Below, piece by piece: positions 17,574 through 26,040 of a stretch of 64,000 nt of DNA (positions are counted from its first letter, which is position 1; each line of letters starts with the position of its first letter). Made by a program: the position numbers and the translations under genes. The notes below the pieces were generated by a model that saw nothing but the letters and a program-made list of their open reading frames with translations, was not told where the DNA came from and did no database searches. This DNA is from Luteibacter rhizovicinus (lineage in GTDB: Bacteria > Pseudomonadota > Gammaproteobacteria > Xanthomonadales > Rhodanobacteraceae), in NCBI RefSeq assembly GCF_004342265.1, contig NZ_SMCS01000003.1, positions 124,001 through 188,000 of the forward strand. Reading direction: 5' to 3'.

Positions 17574-18013
17574 ATTTTCGACAGTCGACGGGCCTCTGGC
17601 TCGTCGGCTATGGATGCTTCAAATTCCCGGATGCGCTACCGCAAAGACCCATTGCAAGCTTGCGCAAGGCAGCGGTTACCGTTGTTGCGATCGTCGGTCG
17701 ACGAGAGGCAACGCGGCGACGGAACGTGTTGTTTCCCGCCTACTGACTGGTACGGGACACACGGCGGCAACTATCCAGGCCGCTGGCAACAGTTCTCGCA
17801 AACGCGGGCACGTATGCTCCGCGCGGTTCCGTGATCATGGAAATACGGGTGGTTCTTGGCTTCATGTGACGGCTTCCCATTCCCCTCGGCAGGTATGGCG
17901 GGAAGCAGCAACACACCGGGCGGCGCTCGACGCGCACGTCCCTCAGCTCTCCCCTCCCCGGTCCAAGCCATTAGATTCTTCGTGGCCGCGACATGACCCG
18001 AATCACTTTCGAC

Positions 18014-18027
18014 TTAGATCGATCTAA
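18014..18027. promoter_or_regulatory. Palindrome TTAGATCGATCTAA, second copy
   Basis: This 14-bp perfect palindrome has the form TTRGATCGATCYAA, the same as the site at 17560-17573, and lies 454 bp from it. Paired distant operators could allow DNA looping, or this copy could serve another promoter in the intergenic region. Confidence 0.45.
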
Positions 18028-18244
18028 ATCCCCTGGGGACAGATTAAGACGCTAAAGCCGAAAGGAGTCACGCTGCGCTGCAAAAACTCAGCCTTCGGTC
18101 GATGGGATATCGCGCCGGCTGGCCGCGTGTTTATGGCAGCACTAGCGTCACGATTGTCCGTACGTGGACCTTCAAAGGTGCCCTGGTACCTGTTACACGC
18201 GGCATGTGGTCCGTGACGTCGCGTGGCGGCAATGGCGATCTGTC

Positions 18245-18264
18245 GAATTCCGACGATGGAATTC
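18245..18264. promoter_or_regulatory. Inverted repeat GAATTCC-N6-GGAATTC, candidate enhancer site
   Basis: Perfect 7-bp arms separated by 6 bp lie about 230 bp upstream of the sigma-54 -24 element. Sigma-54 activators bind such dyads 80-250 bp upstream of the promoter. It is a plausible site for the activator encoded at 43802; not proven. Confidence 0.4.
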
Positions 18265-18492
18265 TTCGCCGCAACCCAGGCTCAGGTCTTGCCGGAAAAA
18301 GACCGCTCACTTGACGAATCAGGACACCGAAACACATGCGCATCGTCGCGCGCTGCCTGTGGCCGATTGGACTCAGGTGCAGGCGAATTTGCCTCGCCTG
18401 CCTTGGCTGACGCTCGGGCGAATACGCCACACCCGCATCGATCGGGGCGATCCCGCCTCCACGATTTCAATGACTTGCCCCTGCCACCACGC

Positions 18493-18508
18493 TGGCATGC
18501 GCCTTGCT
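18493..18508 (+). promoter_or_regulatory. Sigma-54 (-24/-12) promoter of the eCIS operon
   Basis: TGGCATGCGCCTTGCT matches the consensus TGGCAY-R-N4-TTGCW, with the invariant GG (18494-18495) and GC (18506-18507) separated by exactly 10 bases. Transcription would start near 18519, about 20 bases before the first start codon at 18541. The only sigma-54 activator in the window is encoded at the distal end of the same cluster. Confidence 0.8.
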
Positions 18509-18540
18509 CCGTGACCTGCAATGGTTCGGTGGCAGATGCC

Positions 18541-18804
18541 ATGACCGATGCAAGGCAAGCTCTGTTCGATATCGAGCGTCAGATCGTGGATTACCTGCAA
18601 GGGCATCCATGTGCGGCGGACAGCGTGCGCGGCATCCGGGAATGGTGGCTGGGAAACGACACCGAAGTGGACATCGCGCTGGTAGAGCAGGCACTGGGGC
18701 AACTGCTGGTCCAGGGCCGCGTCACGCGTGTGTCGCTACCCGATGGCAGCTCGCTGTACACGGGTCCGTCGTCAGACACGCCAGCCGATCCGACACGTCA
18801 ATAG
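18541..18804 (+). CDS. Small winged-helix-like protein, first gene of the eCIS operon
   Basis: This is an 87-residue protein starting MTDARQALFDIERQIVDYL. I do not recognise a named family. The pattern of three helices (FDIERQIVDYLQGHP, SVRGIREWW, VALVEQALGQLLVQGR-like segment) followed by a two-strand wing (VTRVSLPDGSSLYTG) resembles a small winged-helix domain. It lies directly downstream of the sigma-54 promoter and 46 bases before the next gene, so it belongs to the operon. It could be a local regulator or a structural accessory protein. The start was chosen because it is the first ATG after the predicted transcription start. Confidence 0.6.
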   Translation: MTDARQALFDIERQIVDYLQGHPCAADSVRGIREWWLGNDTEVDIALVEQALGQLLVQGRVTRVSLPDGSSLYTGPSSDTPADPTRQ

Positions 18805-18850
18805 ACAGGCCAGGTCCGTCGAACTCAATCGCATCGAGAGCAACCCGATC

Positions 18851-19288
18851 ATGTCCGAGACACTGAACTGGAACGTTACCGCCACCGTCATCGGCGGACC
18901 GACGTTAAGCGACGCCAATACGGTCGTCGTCGACGGTTACGACAAGCTGGCCGTGCTCGTACCGAAGGCCGCCGCGCCACCTCCGCCACCCGGTGGCGGC
19001 GGAGGTGGTGGGGGCGCACCGGCCGTGCCGGCGCCAGGTACGGCCAACGTCACAGTGGGCCCGGGCAACTGGACCGGCGTGACATTGCTGTTCATCAAGC
19101 CATCGAAGGCGGATGCGGCGGTCACGTTTACCGCCGGAACCGTCACCGCGAAGCTCGACGGGCCGATCGCGCTGACCGGATCCGGAGCCGTCTCTCTGCT
19201 CGGTAGTGGCGCCGCGAAGTTGTCGTTCTCCAACACCTCGGAGAACGACATCACCGTCGACATCCTGGTCGGCCGCAGCGCGAGCTGA
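18851..19288 (+). CDS. Beta-rich eCIS-associated protein of unknown function
   Basis: This 145-residue protein has no signal peptide. An N-terminal beta segment (WNVTATVIGGPTLSDANTVV) is joined by a Pro/Gly-only linker (PPPPPGGGGGGGG) to a C-terminal beta segment (VTVGPGNWTGVTLLFIKPSK to NDITVDILVGRSAS). From memory, proteins with this LLFI..PS / DGPIALTGSGAVSLL / ILVGR pattern occur next to sheath genes in other phage-tail-like clusters, but their role is not known to me. A structural part of the particle is the simplest guess. The gene precedes the sheath gene by 38 bases. Confidence 0.7.
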   Translation: MSETLNWNVTATVIGGPTLSDANTVVVDGYDKLAVLVPKAAAPPPPPGGGGGGGGAPAVPAPGTANVTVGPGNWTGVTLLFIKPSKADAAVTFTAGTVTAKLDGPIALTGSGAVSLLGSGAAKLSFSNTSENDITVDILVGRSAS

Positions 19289-19326
19289 CCGGACGCCGTG
19301 TTTCACCTTCCATCGAGGGACGTGCC

Positions 19327-20892
19327 ATGCCTGTTGCCCTGACCTACCCAGGTGTCTATGTCGAAGAGCTGGAAAGCCCGGTCCATACGATCACCGGTGT
19401 AGCCACATCGATCACGGCCTTCGTCGGGCGAACGATCCGGGGCCCAACGGATCGCCCGGTGCTGCTGCAAAGCTTTTCCGATTTCGTACGCGTATACGGC
19501 GGGTTGTCGGTAGACAGCACACTCAGCTACGCCGTTCAGCAGTTCTATCTCAATGGCGGCAGCCAGGCGGTCATCGCACGGGTGCATAACGCAGCCAAGC
19601 TGGCGTCGCTGACTATCGGGGGCGGGACGACGTTGTCGGCTGCCAACGAGGGCAAATGGGGCGACGGACTGCTTGTCCACATCGACGACGACACGCGCGA
19701 GAAGCACGACTCGCCGCCCACCAGCGATCCCAAACGTTTCAACCTGTACGTAAAGGACCCAGGCAGCAACACGACGGAGTTCTTCCGCAACGTATCGGTC
19801 GACCCCGCCGATCCGCGATTCGTCATGACCGTGCTTCAGCAACAGTCGCAACTGGTGCGCGTGAGCACGATGGGCGCATCTCGGCCCTCCCTCAACGCGG
19901 CCGTGCCGCCCAGCGCCGACCCCTTCTCTGACCCCTCGTTCTATACGGCATTCAATGTGGCCGGCAGCGACGGCACGGCTGTCGACGCGACGCAGATATC
20001 CGACCCCTCGCTGACCGGAAAGGGCGGGCTCTGGTTGCTTGACCAGACCGACCTGATCAACATTCTCTGCATCCCGCCGTTCACGCGCGATGTCGACGTC
20101 ACCACGCCGACGTGGGAAGCGGCTGCCGGGTACGCGAAATCGCGCAAGGCCATTCTCATTGTCGACGCGCCATCGGCATGGGCCAACACGCAAGCCGTCG
20201 TGTCCGGACTGGGCGCGGTCGTGACACCGACCGACAGTGCGGCCATCTATTTTCCGCGTGTCCTCATGGCCGATTCGCTGGCCGAGAACCGCTTGCAGTC
20301 TTTTGCGCCGTGCGGCGTCGTCGCCGGCATCTATGCACGCACCGATACCAACCGCGGCGTATGGAAGGCGCCCGCAGGCACCGATGCATCGCTGATCGGC
20401 GTCAGCGCCCTGACCGTCAACGGATTCGATCCGGCATTGCTGAGCGACGCGGAGAATGGCGTCGTCAATCCACTGGGCGTGAATTGCCTGCGCCACTTCC
20501 CCGTGATCGGACGCGTGGTATGGGGCGCGCGCACGATGCGCGGCGCGGATGTATTCGCCGACCAGTGGAAGTACGTGCCTGTTCGCCGGCTCGCCTATTT
20601 CATCGAGCAAAGCCTCTATCGCGGCACGCAATGGGTTGTGTTCGAACCGAACGACGAGCCGCTATGGGCGCAGATCCGTCTGAACGTCGGCGACTTCATG
20701 CAATCGCTGTTCCGGCAGGGCGCATTCCAGGGGACGTCGCCAAAGGACGCCTACCTGGTCAAATGCGACCGCGAAACGACGACGCAGACCGACATCGACA
20801 ACGGCATCGTCAACATCCTGGTCGGATTCGCGCCGCTCAAACCGGCCGAGTTCGTCGTGTTGCAGATCCAGCAGATCAGGGCGCAATCCTAG
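19327..20892 (+). CDS. Contractile sheath protein (phage tail sheath family, Afp2/Pvc2-type)
   Basis: The 521-residue protein begins with the family signature MPVALTYPGVYVEELESPVH and TSITAFVGRTIRGPTDRPVL, as in AFP/PVC and R-type sheaths. The C-terminal part carries the conserved sheath domain (RRLAYFIEQSLYRGTQWVVF, FEPNDEPLWAQIRLNV, and LVKCDRETTTQTDIDNGI). It forms the outer contractile helix of the injection system. Only one sheath gene is present, against three in AFP. GAGGG precedes the start. Downstream is the inner-tube gene, 10 bases away. Confidence 0.96.
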   Translation: MPVALTYPGVYVEELESPVHTITGVATSITAFVGRTIRGPTDRPVLLQSFSDFVRVYGGLSVDSTLSYAVQQFYLNGGSQAVIARVHNAAKLASLTIGGGTTLSAANEGKWGDGLLVHIDDDTREKHDSPPTSDPKRFNLYVKDPGSNTTEFFRNVSVDPADPRFVMTVLQQQSQLVRVSTMGASRPSLNAAVPPSADPFSDPSFYTAFNVAGSDGTAVDATQISDPSLTGKGGLWLLDQTDLINILCIPPFTRDVDVTTPTWEAAAGYAKSRKAILIVDAPSAWANTQAVVSGLGAVVTPTDSAAIYFPRVLMADSLAENRLQSFAPCGVVAGIYARTDTNRGVWKAPAGTDASLIGVSALTVNGFDPALLSDAENGVVNPLGVNCLRHFPVIGRVVWGARTMRGADVFADQWKYVPVRRLAYFIEQSLYRGTQWVVFEPNDEPLWAQIRLNVGDFMQSLFRQGAFQGTSPKDAYLVKCDRETTTQTDIDNGIVNILVGFAPLKPAEFVVLQIQQIRAQS

Positions 20893-20902
20893 GAGATATC
20901 GC

Positions 20903-21427
20903 ATGCCACAGTTCGCGGTCAACGCCACCCGTTTCGATCCCTACAAGAACTTCAAGTTCCGGCTGAAATGGGACGGACGCTACGTCGCCGGCATTTCCAA
21001 ATGCAGCGCGCTCAAACGCACCACGGAAGTGGTCGAGCATCGCGAAGGCGGCGATCCGTCCACGCCACGCAAGTCGCCCGGCCGCACGAAATACGAGCCC
21101 ATCACGCTGGAACGCGGCGTGACGCACGACATCGCCTTCGAGCAATGGGCCAACAAGGTCTGGGCGGTGGGCGCCGGGCTGGGTTCGGAAATCTCGCTGA
21201 AGGACTTCCGCAAGAACCTGATCCTGGAGGTCTACAACGAAGCGGGGCAACTGGCGATCTCGTATCTGATCTATCGCGCATGGGTGTCCGAATACCAGGC
21301 GCTGCCGGATCTGGATGCCAACGCCAACGCCACGGCCATCCAGCATATCAAGCTGGAAAACGAGGGCTGGGAGCGCGATGTCGGCACGCTCGAGCCATCC
21401 GAACCCAGCTTCGCGTTGCCTGGATAA
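20903..21427 (+). CDS. Inner tube protein (phage tail tube family, Afp1/Pvc1-type)
   Basis: This 174-residue protein matches the T4 gp19-like/CIS tube family in size and pattern: FDPYKNFKFRLKWDGRYVAG, ISKCSALKRTTEVVEHREGG, the KYEPITLERGVTHD segment and the LEVYNEAGQLAISYLIYRAW beta core. Hexamers stack into the rigid tube inside the sheath. It has an AGGAG site 8 bases before the ATG. It is the only copy in the cluster, unlike AFP and PVC, which have two paralogues. Confidence 0.95.
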   Translation: MPQFAVNATRFDPYKNFKFRLKWDGRYVAGISKCSALKRTTEVVEHREGGDPSTPRKSPGRTKYEPITLERGVTHDIAFEQWANKVWAVGAGLGSEISLKDFRKNLILEVYNEAGQLAISYLIYRAWVSEYQALPDLDANANATAIQHIKLENEGWERDVGTLEPSEPSFALPG

Positions 21428-21439
21428 GGACCGGACCTC

Positions 21440-22135
21440 ATGGACGTCGCCGCGCTCGTATCCGCCTGGGAAGCGACCCTGGCCCAACCGGTATGTCGCC
21501 GCGCCGCCACCTTGCTGGAGGGTGCGGGAACCCGCCATGCCGGTACCCTCGACGTCGGCACGCGCGATGCGACCATGCTTGCGCTTCATCGCGAGCTGAC
21601 CGGCGAGATCCTCGACGGCGAAGCGACCTGCGCACATTGCGGCGAACGCATGGATGTCGCCATTCCCGTTGCGCAGCTCGTTAACGACACGATGAAGGAT
21701 GGCACCGTCGATCGCGACGGCTGGCATATCGAACTGCGCGTGCCCACCATCGATGATGTCGTGTGGGCGCTCGGCCAGCCGATAAGCGACGACGCGCTGT
21801 TCGGTCGCTGCGTCGTGCTTGCGCATCTCGACGACGCTCCCGTACCGGCGACTGACATTCCGGCCGCCGTACGCACGCTATGCGAAGCACGACTGGACGC
21901 CATGGCGCCGCTGGCCAATCTGTCTGTCGGCCTCACCTGCCCTGTCTGCGCGCATGACGACGATCTGCCGCTGGATATCTGTGCGTTCGTACTCGGGCGC
22001 GCGGGCGACTGGGCACACCGCCAGTTGCTGGACGTCGCGGCGCTATGCCGCGCGTATGGATGGAACGAGGCCAGCGTGCTGGCGATGTCCTCGTGGCGCA
22101 GGGCGTTCTATCTCGCGCGCATGGGTGAGCCATGA
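21440..22135 (+). CDS. Baseplate-associated protein with two zinc-knuckle-like pairs
   Basis: This is a 231-residue protein. It has two CxxC motifs, CAHCGER (about residue 63) and CPVCAHDDD (about residue 170), and a C-terminal segment AMSSWRRAFYLARMGEP typical of proteins lying after the tube gene in phage-tail-like clusters (T4 baseplate/gp26-like position). I infer a role as assembly chaperone or baseplate accessory. The paired cysteines suggest a structural zinc site. Its stop overlaps the next start by 4 bases (ATGA). Confidence 0.7.
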   Translation: MDVAALVSAWEATLAQPVCRRAATLLEGAGTRHAGTLDVGTRDATMLALHRELTGEILDGEATCAHCGERMDVAIPVAQLVNDTMKDGTVDRDGWHIELRVPTIDDVVWALGQPISDDALFGRCVVLAHLDDAPVPATDIPAAVRTLCEARLDAMAPLANLSVGLTCPVCAHDDDLPLDICAFVLGRAGDWAHRQLLDVAALCRAYGWNEASVLAMSSWRRAFYLARMGEP

Positions 22136-22725
22136 ATTTCCTGACCGCGGTCCTGATGCGTGCACGCGGCGAGCTGGACGGCATTCGTCCGCGACGCGAT
22201 GTCAGTGCTCTGTGGTTGCCCGAGGCTGTACCCGAAGCAGACTTGCCCCACATCGCAGCGCCGGAGTCCGCCGCTATCGCGCCGCTCAACACAGACATCG
22301 AAGCTATCGATGGAGTCCCGACTCGTCCCCGTTCCGACGATGAGCCGGATCGCGGCGATGCAAGCGTGCGTGCTCGCGAACACAGCATCGCGCCACATGC
22401 GGTAACGACGGTAACAGTCTCACCCGCGCTGCCCGTGCGTAGCGTGTCCGAGGCAGTCCTACCCACGACGCTGGCCACGCGGCGCGAAGGCAGCAACGAC
22501 GGTACGCCACTACCGGCACGTCGCAGTGCCCAGCCGCAACCCGCTGCCGCCGCGCGCGAACGCGAGCCGGCGCCACGCATCGATGCGCATGTAGAGATCC
22601 ACATCGGCAAGCTCGAAATCGTCGCGCCGCCCGCCGTCCGGCCATCGGCCCCGGGTCGCACGACCGGCACACCCAAACCGCTGTCCCTGTCCGATTACCT
22701 GGACGCACGGAGCCGGCAGCGATGA
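22132..22725 (+). CDS. Disordered eCIS accessory protein
   Basis: This 197-residue protein is mostly low-complexity, rich in Ala, Pro and Arg, and probably disordered between residues 40 and 150. The conserved part is at the C terminus: HVEIHIGKLEIVAPPAV, then a Pro-rich stretch and LSLSDYLDARSRQR. Short proteins ending in this IGKLEV...LSLxDYL pattern are, as I recall, a regular companion of contractile injection clusters. Function unknown; a role as linker or docking peptide in assembly is possible. It is coupled by ATGA overlaps to both neighbours. Confidence 0.65.
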   Translation: MNFLTAVLMRARGELDGIRPRRDVSALWLPEAVPEADLPHIAAPESAAIAPLNTDIEAIDGVPTRPRSDDEPDRGDASVRAREHSIAPHAVTTVTVSPALPVRSVSEAVLPTTLATRREGSNDGTPLPARRSAQPQPAAAAREREPAPRIDAHVEIHIGKLEIVAPPAVRPSAPGRTTGTPKPLSLSDYLDARSRQR

Positions 22726-23987
22726 GCACCGCGCTGGCCGTGGCCGCCGTGACCCAGGCGCTGAAAAACCTGCTGGCCGACGGCGTGCTCGACGAGCATG
22801 TCACCGGCAGCGTCGGCGACGTGCTGATATCCGCGCTACCGCCCGATCGCATCGCGACCGAGGGCGTCGGTGCAAAAAGCCAGCTCAACCTGTTCCTTTA
22901 CCAGGTCACCGAGAACGCCGCGTGGCGCAACATGGACCTGCCGACGCGCGATGTCGATGGCAATTGCGTCGCCAACTCCCCGCTCGCCCTCAACCTGCAT
23001 TACCTGCTGATGGCCTACGGCATTAAGGAACTGCATTCGGAAATCCTGCTCGGCTACGGCATGCAGGTGCTGCATGAAACACCGTTGCTTCCGCGCAATG
23101 GCCTGCGCAAGGCACTGGCCGGCGTGACGACCACGGACGTACCGCCGCAACTGAAGACCATCGCCGCATCGAACCTGGCCGACCAGTTCGAAGTGGTGAA
23201 GGTATCGCCCGAAGTGCTCAGCACGGAAGAGATATCGCGGTTATGGACGGCCTTCGGCGCCAAGTACCGGCCCAGTGCCGCCTATGTCGCCTCGTGCGTG
23301 ATCATCCAGCGCACCGATCCGCTGCGCGCTACCAAGCCGGTCGCCACGCCCAACATCCTCGTTCAGCCGTTGCAGCGTCCGCAGATTCTCGAAGTGCAGC
23401 CGTCGACGATTGCTGTCGGCGGCACACTGGCACTCATTGGATCGCAACTGGTCGCGCCTGGCGTGCAAGTCGTGTTTCCCCGCGACACGGTCGCCCTCGA
23501 TCCCGGCGGCACGATGCAGCGCCTGACCGTCACTGTGCCGGCCACGTTGTATGCAGGCGTGAATACCGTCGTGGTCAGTCAACCGGTCGACTTCCACACG
23601 CCCGATGGCACGACACGCGAGGGCGCACAGTCCAACTCGCTGGCCTTCATGGTGGTGCCCACGCTGGGTGCCGTACCCGCAACCGTCGCCCGTGGCGGGA
23701 CGCTGGTGCTCAACGTCGCCCCGCCCGTCCGCTTCGATCAGGATGCGGACATCATCATCGGCGACAGCGTGCTCCGCGTGCCCACACGCCCCGCTCCCCC
23801 TGATCCACCGCCGCCGCCCGCACCGTTGCCGCCAGGATGGGGCACGTCGCCGACGCTGTCGATCGTCGTCCCGGCCACCGTACCGCTCGGCACGGCGCTG
23901 GTACGTGTTCGCGTCGACGGCGCGGAATCGGCGTTGCTTCCCGCCAGCGGCCCATTCACCACCCCGTCGATCCAGGTGACGCCATGA
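22722..23987 (+). CDS. DUF4255 tube terminator protein (Afp16/Pvc16-type) with C-terminal Ig-like domains
   Basis: Residues 1-180 are the DUF4255 / Pvc16 N-terminal domain (LAVAAVTQALKNLLADGVL, LNLFLYQVTENAAWRNMDLP, LALNLHYLLMAYG), which in AFP and PVC caps the tube and fixes its length. Residues about 215-421 form two or more IPT/Ig-like beta domains (LEVQPSTIAVGGTLALIG; GAVPATVARGGTLVLNV) separated by a Pro-rich turn (PPDPPPPPAPLPPGW). Such decoration is typical of the longer members outside enterobacteria. The gene overlaps the ATPase gene by 4 bases. Confidence 0.9.
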   Translation: MSTALAVAAVTQALKNLLADGVLDEHVTGSVGDVLISALPPDRIATEGVGAKSQLNLFLYQVTENAAWRNMDLPTRDVDGNCVANSPLALNLHYLLMAYGIKELHSEILLGYGMQVLHETPLLPRNGLRKALAGVTTTDVPPQLKTIAASNLADQFEVVKVSPEVLSTEEISRLWTAFGAKYRPSAAYVASCVIIQRTDPLRATKPVATPNILVQPLQRPQILEVQPSTIAVGGTLALIGSQLVAPGVQVVFPRDTVALDPGGTMQRLTVTVPATLYAGVNTVVVSQPVDFHTPDGTTREGAQSNSLAFMVVPTLGAVPATVARGGTLVLNVAPPVRFDQDADIIIGDSVLRVPTRPAPPDPPPPPAPLPPGWGTSPTLSIVVPATVPLGTALVRVRVDGAESALLPASGPFTTPSIQVTP

Positions 23988-25822
23988 ACGCGCTCGTCGA
24001 CACCCGCATCGATCCGGCCGATTCGCTCGGCATCGAACTGGCATGGCTGAAATCCCGCCTGCGCGGCGAAGATGCCTATCCGTGGATGGCCGACGGTCGA
24101 TCGCCGCTGGACGATCTTGCGCTGCGGCTGGGTCTGTCGATGTTCGCACGGCACGTACTGTTGCTGGCGGCGGCACCCGATCTGGACGACGAGGCAGCGG
24201 CGCTTATCGCGGAACGTTCGCCGGACCAGCCATGGCCGTCGCTGGTCCTGGCGTCGGCGCTGTTCGGGCGCAACGACTTCGCCGCACTCGCACCCGACGC
24301 ACCGCTGCGCGCGCTCGATCTGGTTCGGCTTTCGGGCGATGGAGTACTCAGCCAGAAGGCGATCTATGCCGACGAACGCGTGGTATTCGCATTGCGCGGT
24401 ATCGACACACTGGACGCGTGGCTGAGTGCATGGCTGACGCCACTGACCAGCCACGCCGGTACCGGTTCACTGGATGCGAAGCTCACCCATACGCTCGCCC
24501 GTCTGCTGGCGGACGATGCCGATCCGCTCGCAATCCTCACGGGTGGCAGCATGGCCGAGCGCCACGCCCACGTGCTGGCCGCCGCCGCGCTCACCGGTGC
24601 CGCAGCCTTGCGCATGACGGTTCCCGACGCGACGCAGGCCGATCCCGAGCCGAATGAATTCATCCGCCGGTGGCGTCGCGAAGCTGCCTTGTCGCCGCGC
24701 ATACTGATGCTCGAAGCGACGGAATGGCCCGCGCGATGGCTGCGCGCGATCGAACAGATCACGACATGTGTCGTGGCCGCCGACGCATCGCCGGACATCC
24801 CGGGAACGCGCCAACAGACCATTCTGCACCTGCCGGCCAGCGACCTGAACTCGCGCCGCGCCCGTTGGCGCGCGCATCTTCCCACGCTGCCCGAGGCCGC
24901 GATCATGCGCCTGGCCGCCGAATATCGACACGCTCCGGAGCGGTTGCACCTGACCGTTGCGAGCGAACGCGATGCGGCCGACGCCTGTCGTGCGCTGACC
25001 CGGGGCAACCTCGCGGGACTGGCCGAGCACATCGATGCGAACGTGGACTGGAACGAACTGGTGCTGCCCGACGAGCAGGCCAACCAGCTGCGCGAACTGG
25101 CTGCCCATGCCGGTTCGCGCGTCCTGGTCGGCGAAAGCTGGGGATTCGCAAGACGCAACGGCCGCGGCAACGGTGTGGCCGCGCTGTTCTCCGGACCACC
25201 TGGCACGGGTAAGACCCTCGCAGCGCGAGTGATCGCACACGCTATCGGACACGATCTGTATCGCGTCGACCTGTCGCGTGTGGTCAGCAAGTACGTCGGC
25301 GAAACGGAGAAAAACCTCGCCCGCGTCTTCGACGCCGCCGACTGCGGCGGCGCGGTGCTGCTGTTCGACGAAGCCGATGCGCTGTTCGGCAGGCGCACGG
25401 AAGGGAAGGACAGCCGCGACCGCCACGCCAACCTCGAAACGGCTTACCTGCTCCAGCGCATGGAGAGTTTCAACGGGCTGGCGATACTTACGACCAACCT
25501 CGACCAATTGCTGGATGCGGCCTTCCTGCGTCGCCTCGCCTTCGTCGTCCGCTTCCCCTTCCCTGGCGAGACCGCGCGACGCGACATATGGCGTCACGCC
25601 TTCCCGGCGCAAACACCACTGGCCGACATCGATCCAGACCAACTGGCGCGTATGCCGCTGGCCGGTGGTCACATCGCGAACATCGCGTGGTCCGCTGCAT
25701 GTCGCGCGGCGAACGCCGGATGCGAGGTTCAGACCGTGCACATCGTCGCAGCAGCGCGAGCGGAGTGCATGAAGCTGGAACGTCCGTGGCAGGAATCGTG
25801 GCTGCACGGAGGCGACCGGTGA
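23984..25822 (+). CDS. AAA+ ATPase of the eCIS (Afp15/Pvc15-type)
   Basis: From the ATG at 23984 (overlapping the previous stop as ATGA) the protein has 612 residues. The N-terminal half is the variable helical domain seen in Afp15-like proteins. The C-terminal AAA+ module has Walker A GPPGTGKTLAA, a pore-loop-like SKYVGETEKNL, Walker B VLLFDEADALFG, sensor-1 LTTNLDQLLDAAFLRR and the Arg finger. Such ATPases are core to nearly all eCIS clusters and absent from phages and T6SS loci; they are thought to act in particle assembly or cargo loading. This is one of the best diagnostics that the cluster is an eCIS. Confidence 0.93.
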   Translation: MNALVDTRIDPADSLGIELAWLKSRLRGEDAYPWMADGRSPLDDLALRLGLSMFARHVLLLAAAPDLDDEAAALIAERSPDQPWPSLVLASALFGRNDFAALAPDAPLRALDLVRLSGDGVLSQKAIYADERVVFALRGIDTLDAWLSAWLTPLTSHAGTGSLDAKLTHTLARLLADDADPLAILTGGSMAERHAHVLAAAALTGAAALRMTVPDATQADPEPNEFIRRWRREAALSPRILMLEATEWPARWLRAIEQITTCVVAADASPDIPGTRQQTILHLPASDLNSRRARWRAHLPTLPEAAIMRLAAEYRHAPERLHLTVASERDAADACRALTRGNLAGLAEHIDANVDWNELVLPDEQANQLRELAAHAGSRVLVGESWGFARRNGRGNGVAALFSGPPGTGKTLAARVIAHAIGHDLYRVDLSRVVSKYVGETEKNLARVFDAADCGGAVLLFDEADALFGRRTEGKDSRDRHANLETAYLLQRMESFNGLAILTTNLDQLLDAAFLRRLAFVVRFPFPGETARRDIWRHAFPAQTPLADIDPDQLARMPLAGGHIANIAWSAACRAANAGCEVQTVHIVAAARAECMKLERPWQESWLHGGDR

Positions 25823-26040
25823 GCACACGCATCCACATCGACCGCCTGCGGCTTTCGGGCATCGACGAGCGCACCGCTCGCGCGGCCATGGCGCAGTTGC
25901 CGGATATGCTGTCGCGCGCCTTGATTGACCGTCGGCTGATCGATTCGAGCTGCACCGGTATGCGCGTGGACCTGCGTAGCGGCAGCGCACGCGACGTCGC
26001 TCGCGCGGTCGTCGAAGCCCTGCTGAGGGACCAGCCATGA
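25819..26040 (+). CDS. Small eCIS-associated protein of unknown function
   Basis: This 73-residue protein begins at a GTG that overlaps the ATPase stop by 4 bases. The sequence STRIHIDRLRLSGIDERTAR followed by an amphipathic helix (MAQLPDMLSRALIDRRLI) and the final DVARAVVEALLRD resembles short alpha/beta proteins found between the ATPase and eCIS-core genes in other clusters. Position directly before the putative nuclease effector makes a loading adaptor, or less likely an immunity protein, conceivable. No family is recognised. Confidence 0.65.
   Translation: MSTRIHIDRLRLSGIDERTARAAMAQLPDMLSRALIDRRLIDSSCTGMRVDLRSGSARDVARAVVEALLRDQP

Larger units (their letters stand above)
17442..18492. other. 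1.05 kb intergenic region between glycan operon and eCIS cluster
   Basis: I see no convincing gene here. The short open frames lack ribosome-binding sites and homology. What it does hold are two matching 14-bp palindromes (17560-17573, 18014-18027), an EcoRI-type inverted repeat at 18245-18264 and, just beyond its right edge, a sigma-54 promoter. It is therefore a regulatory region serving both divergent operons. Confidence 0.6.
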
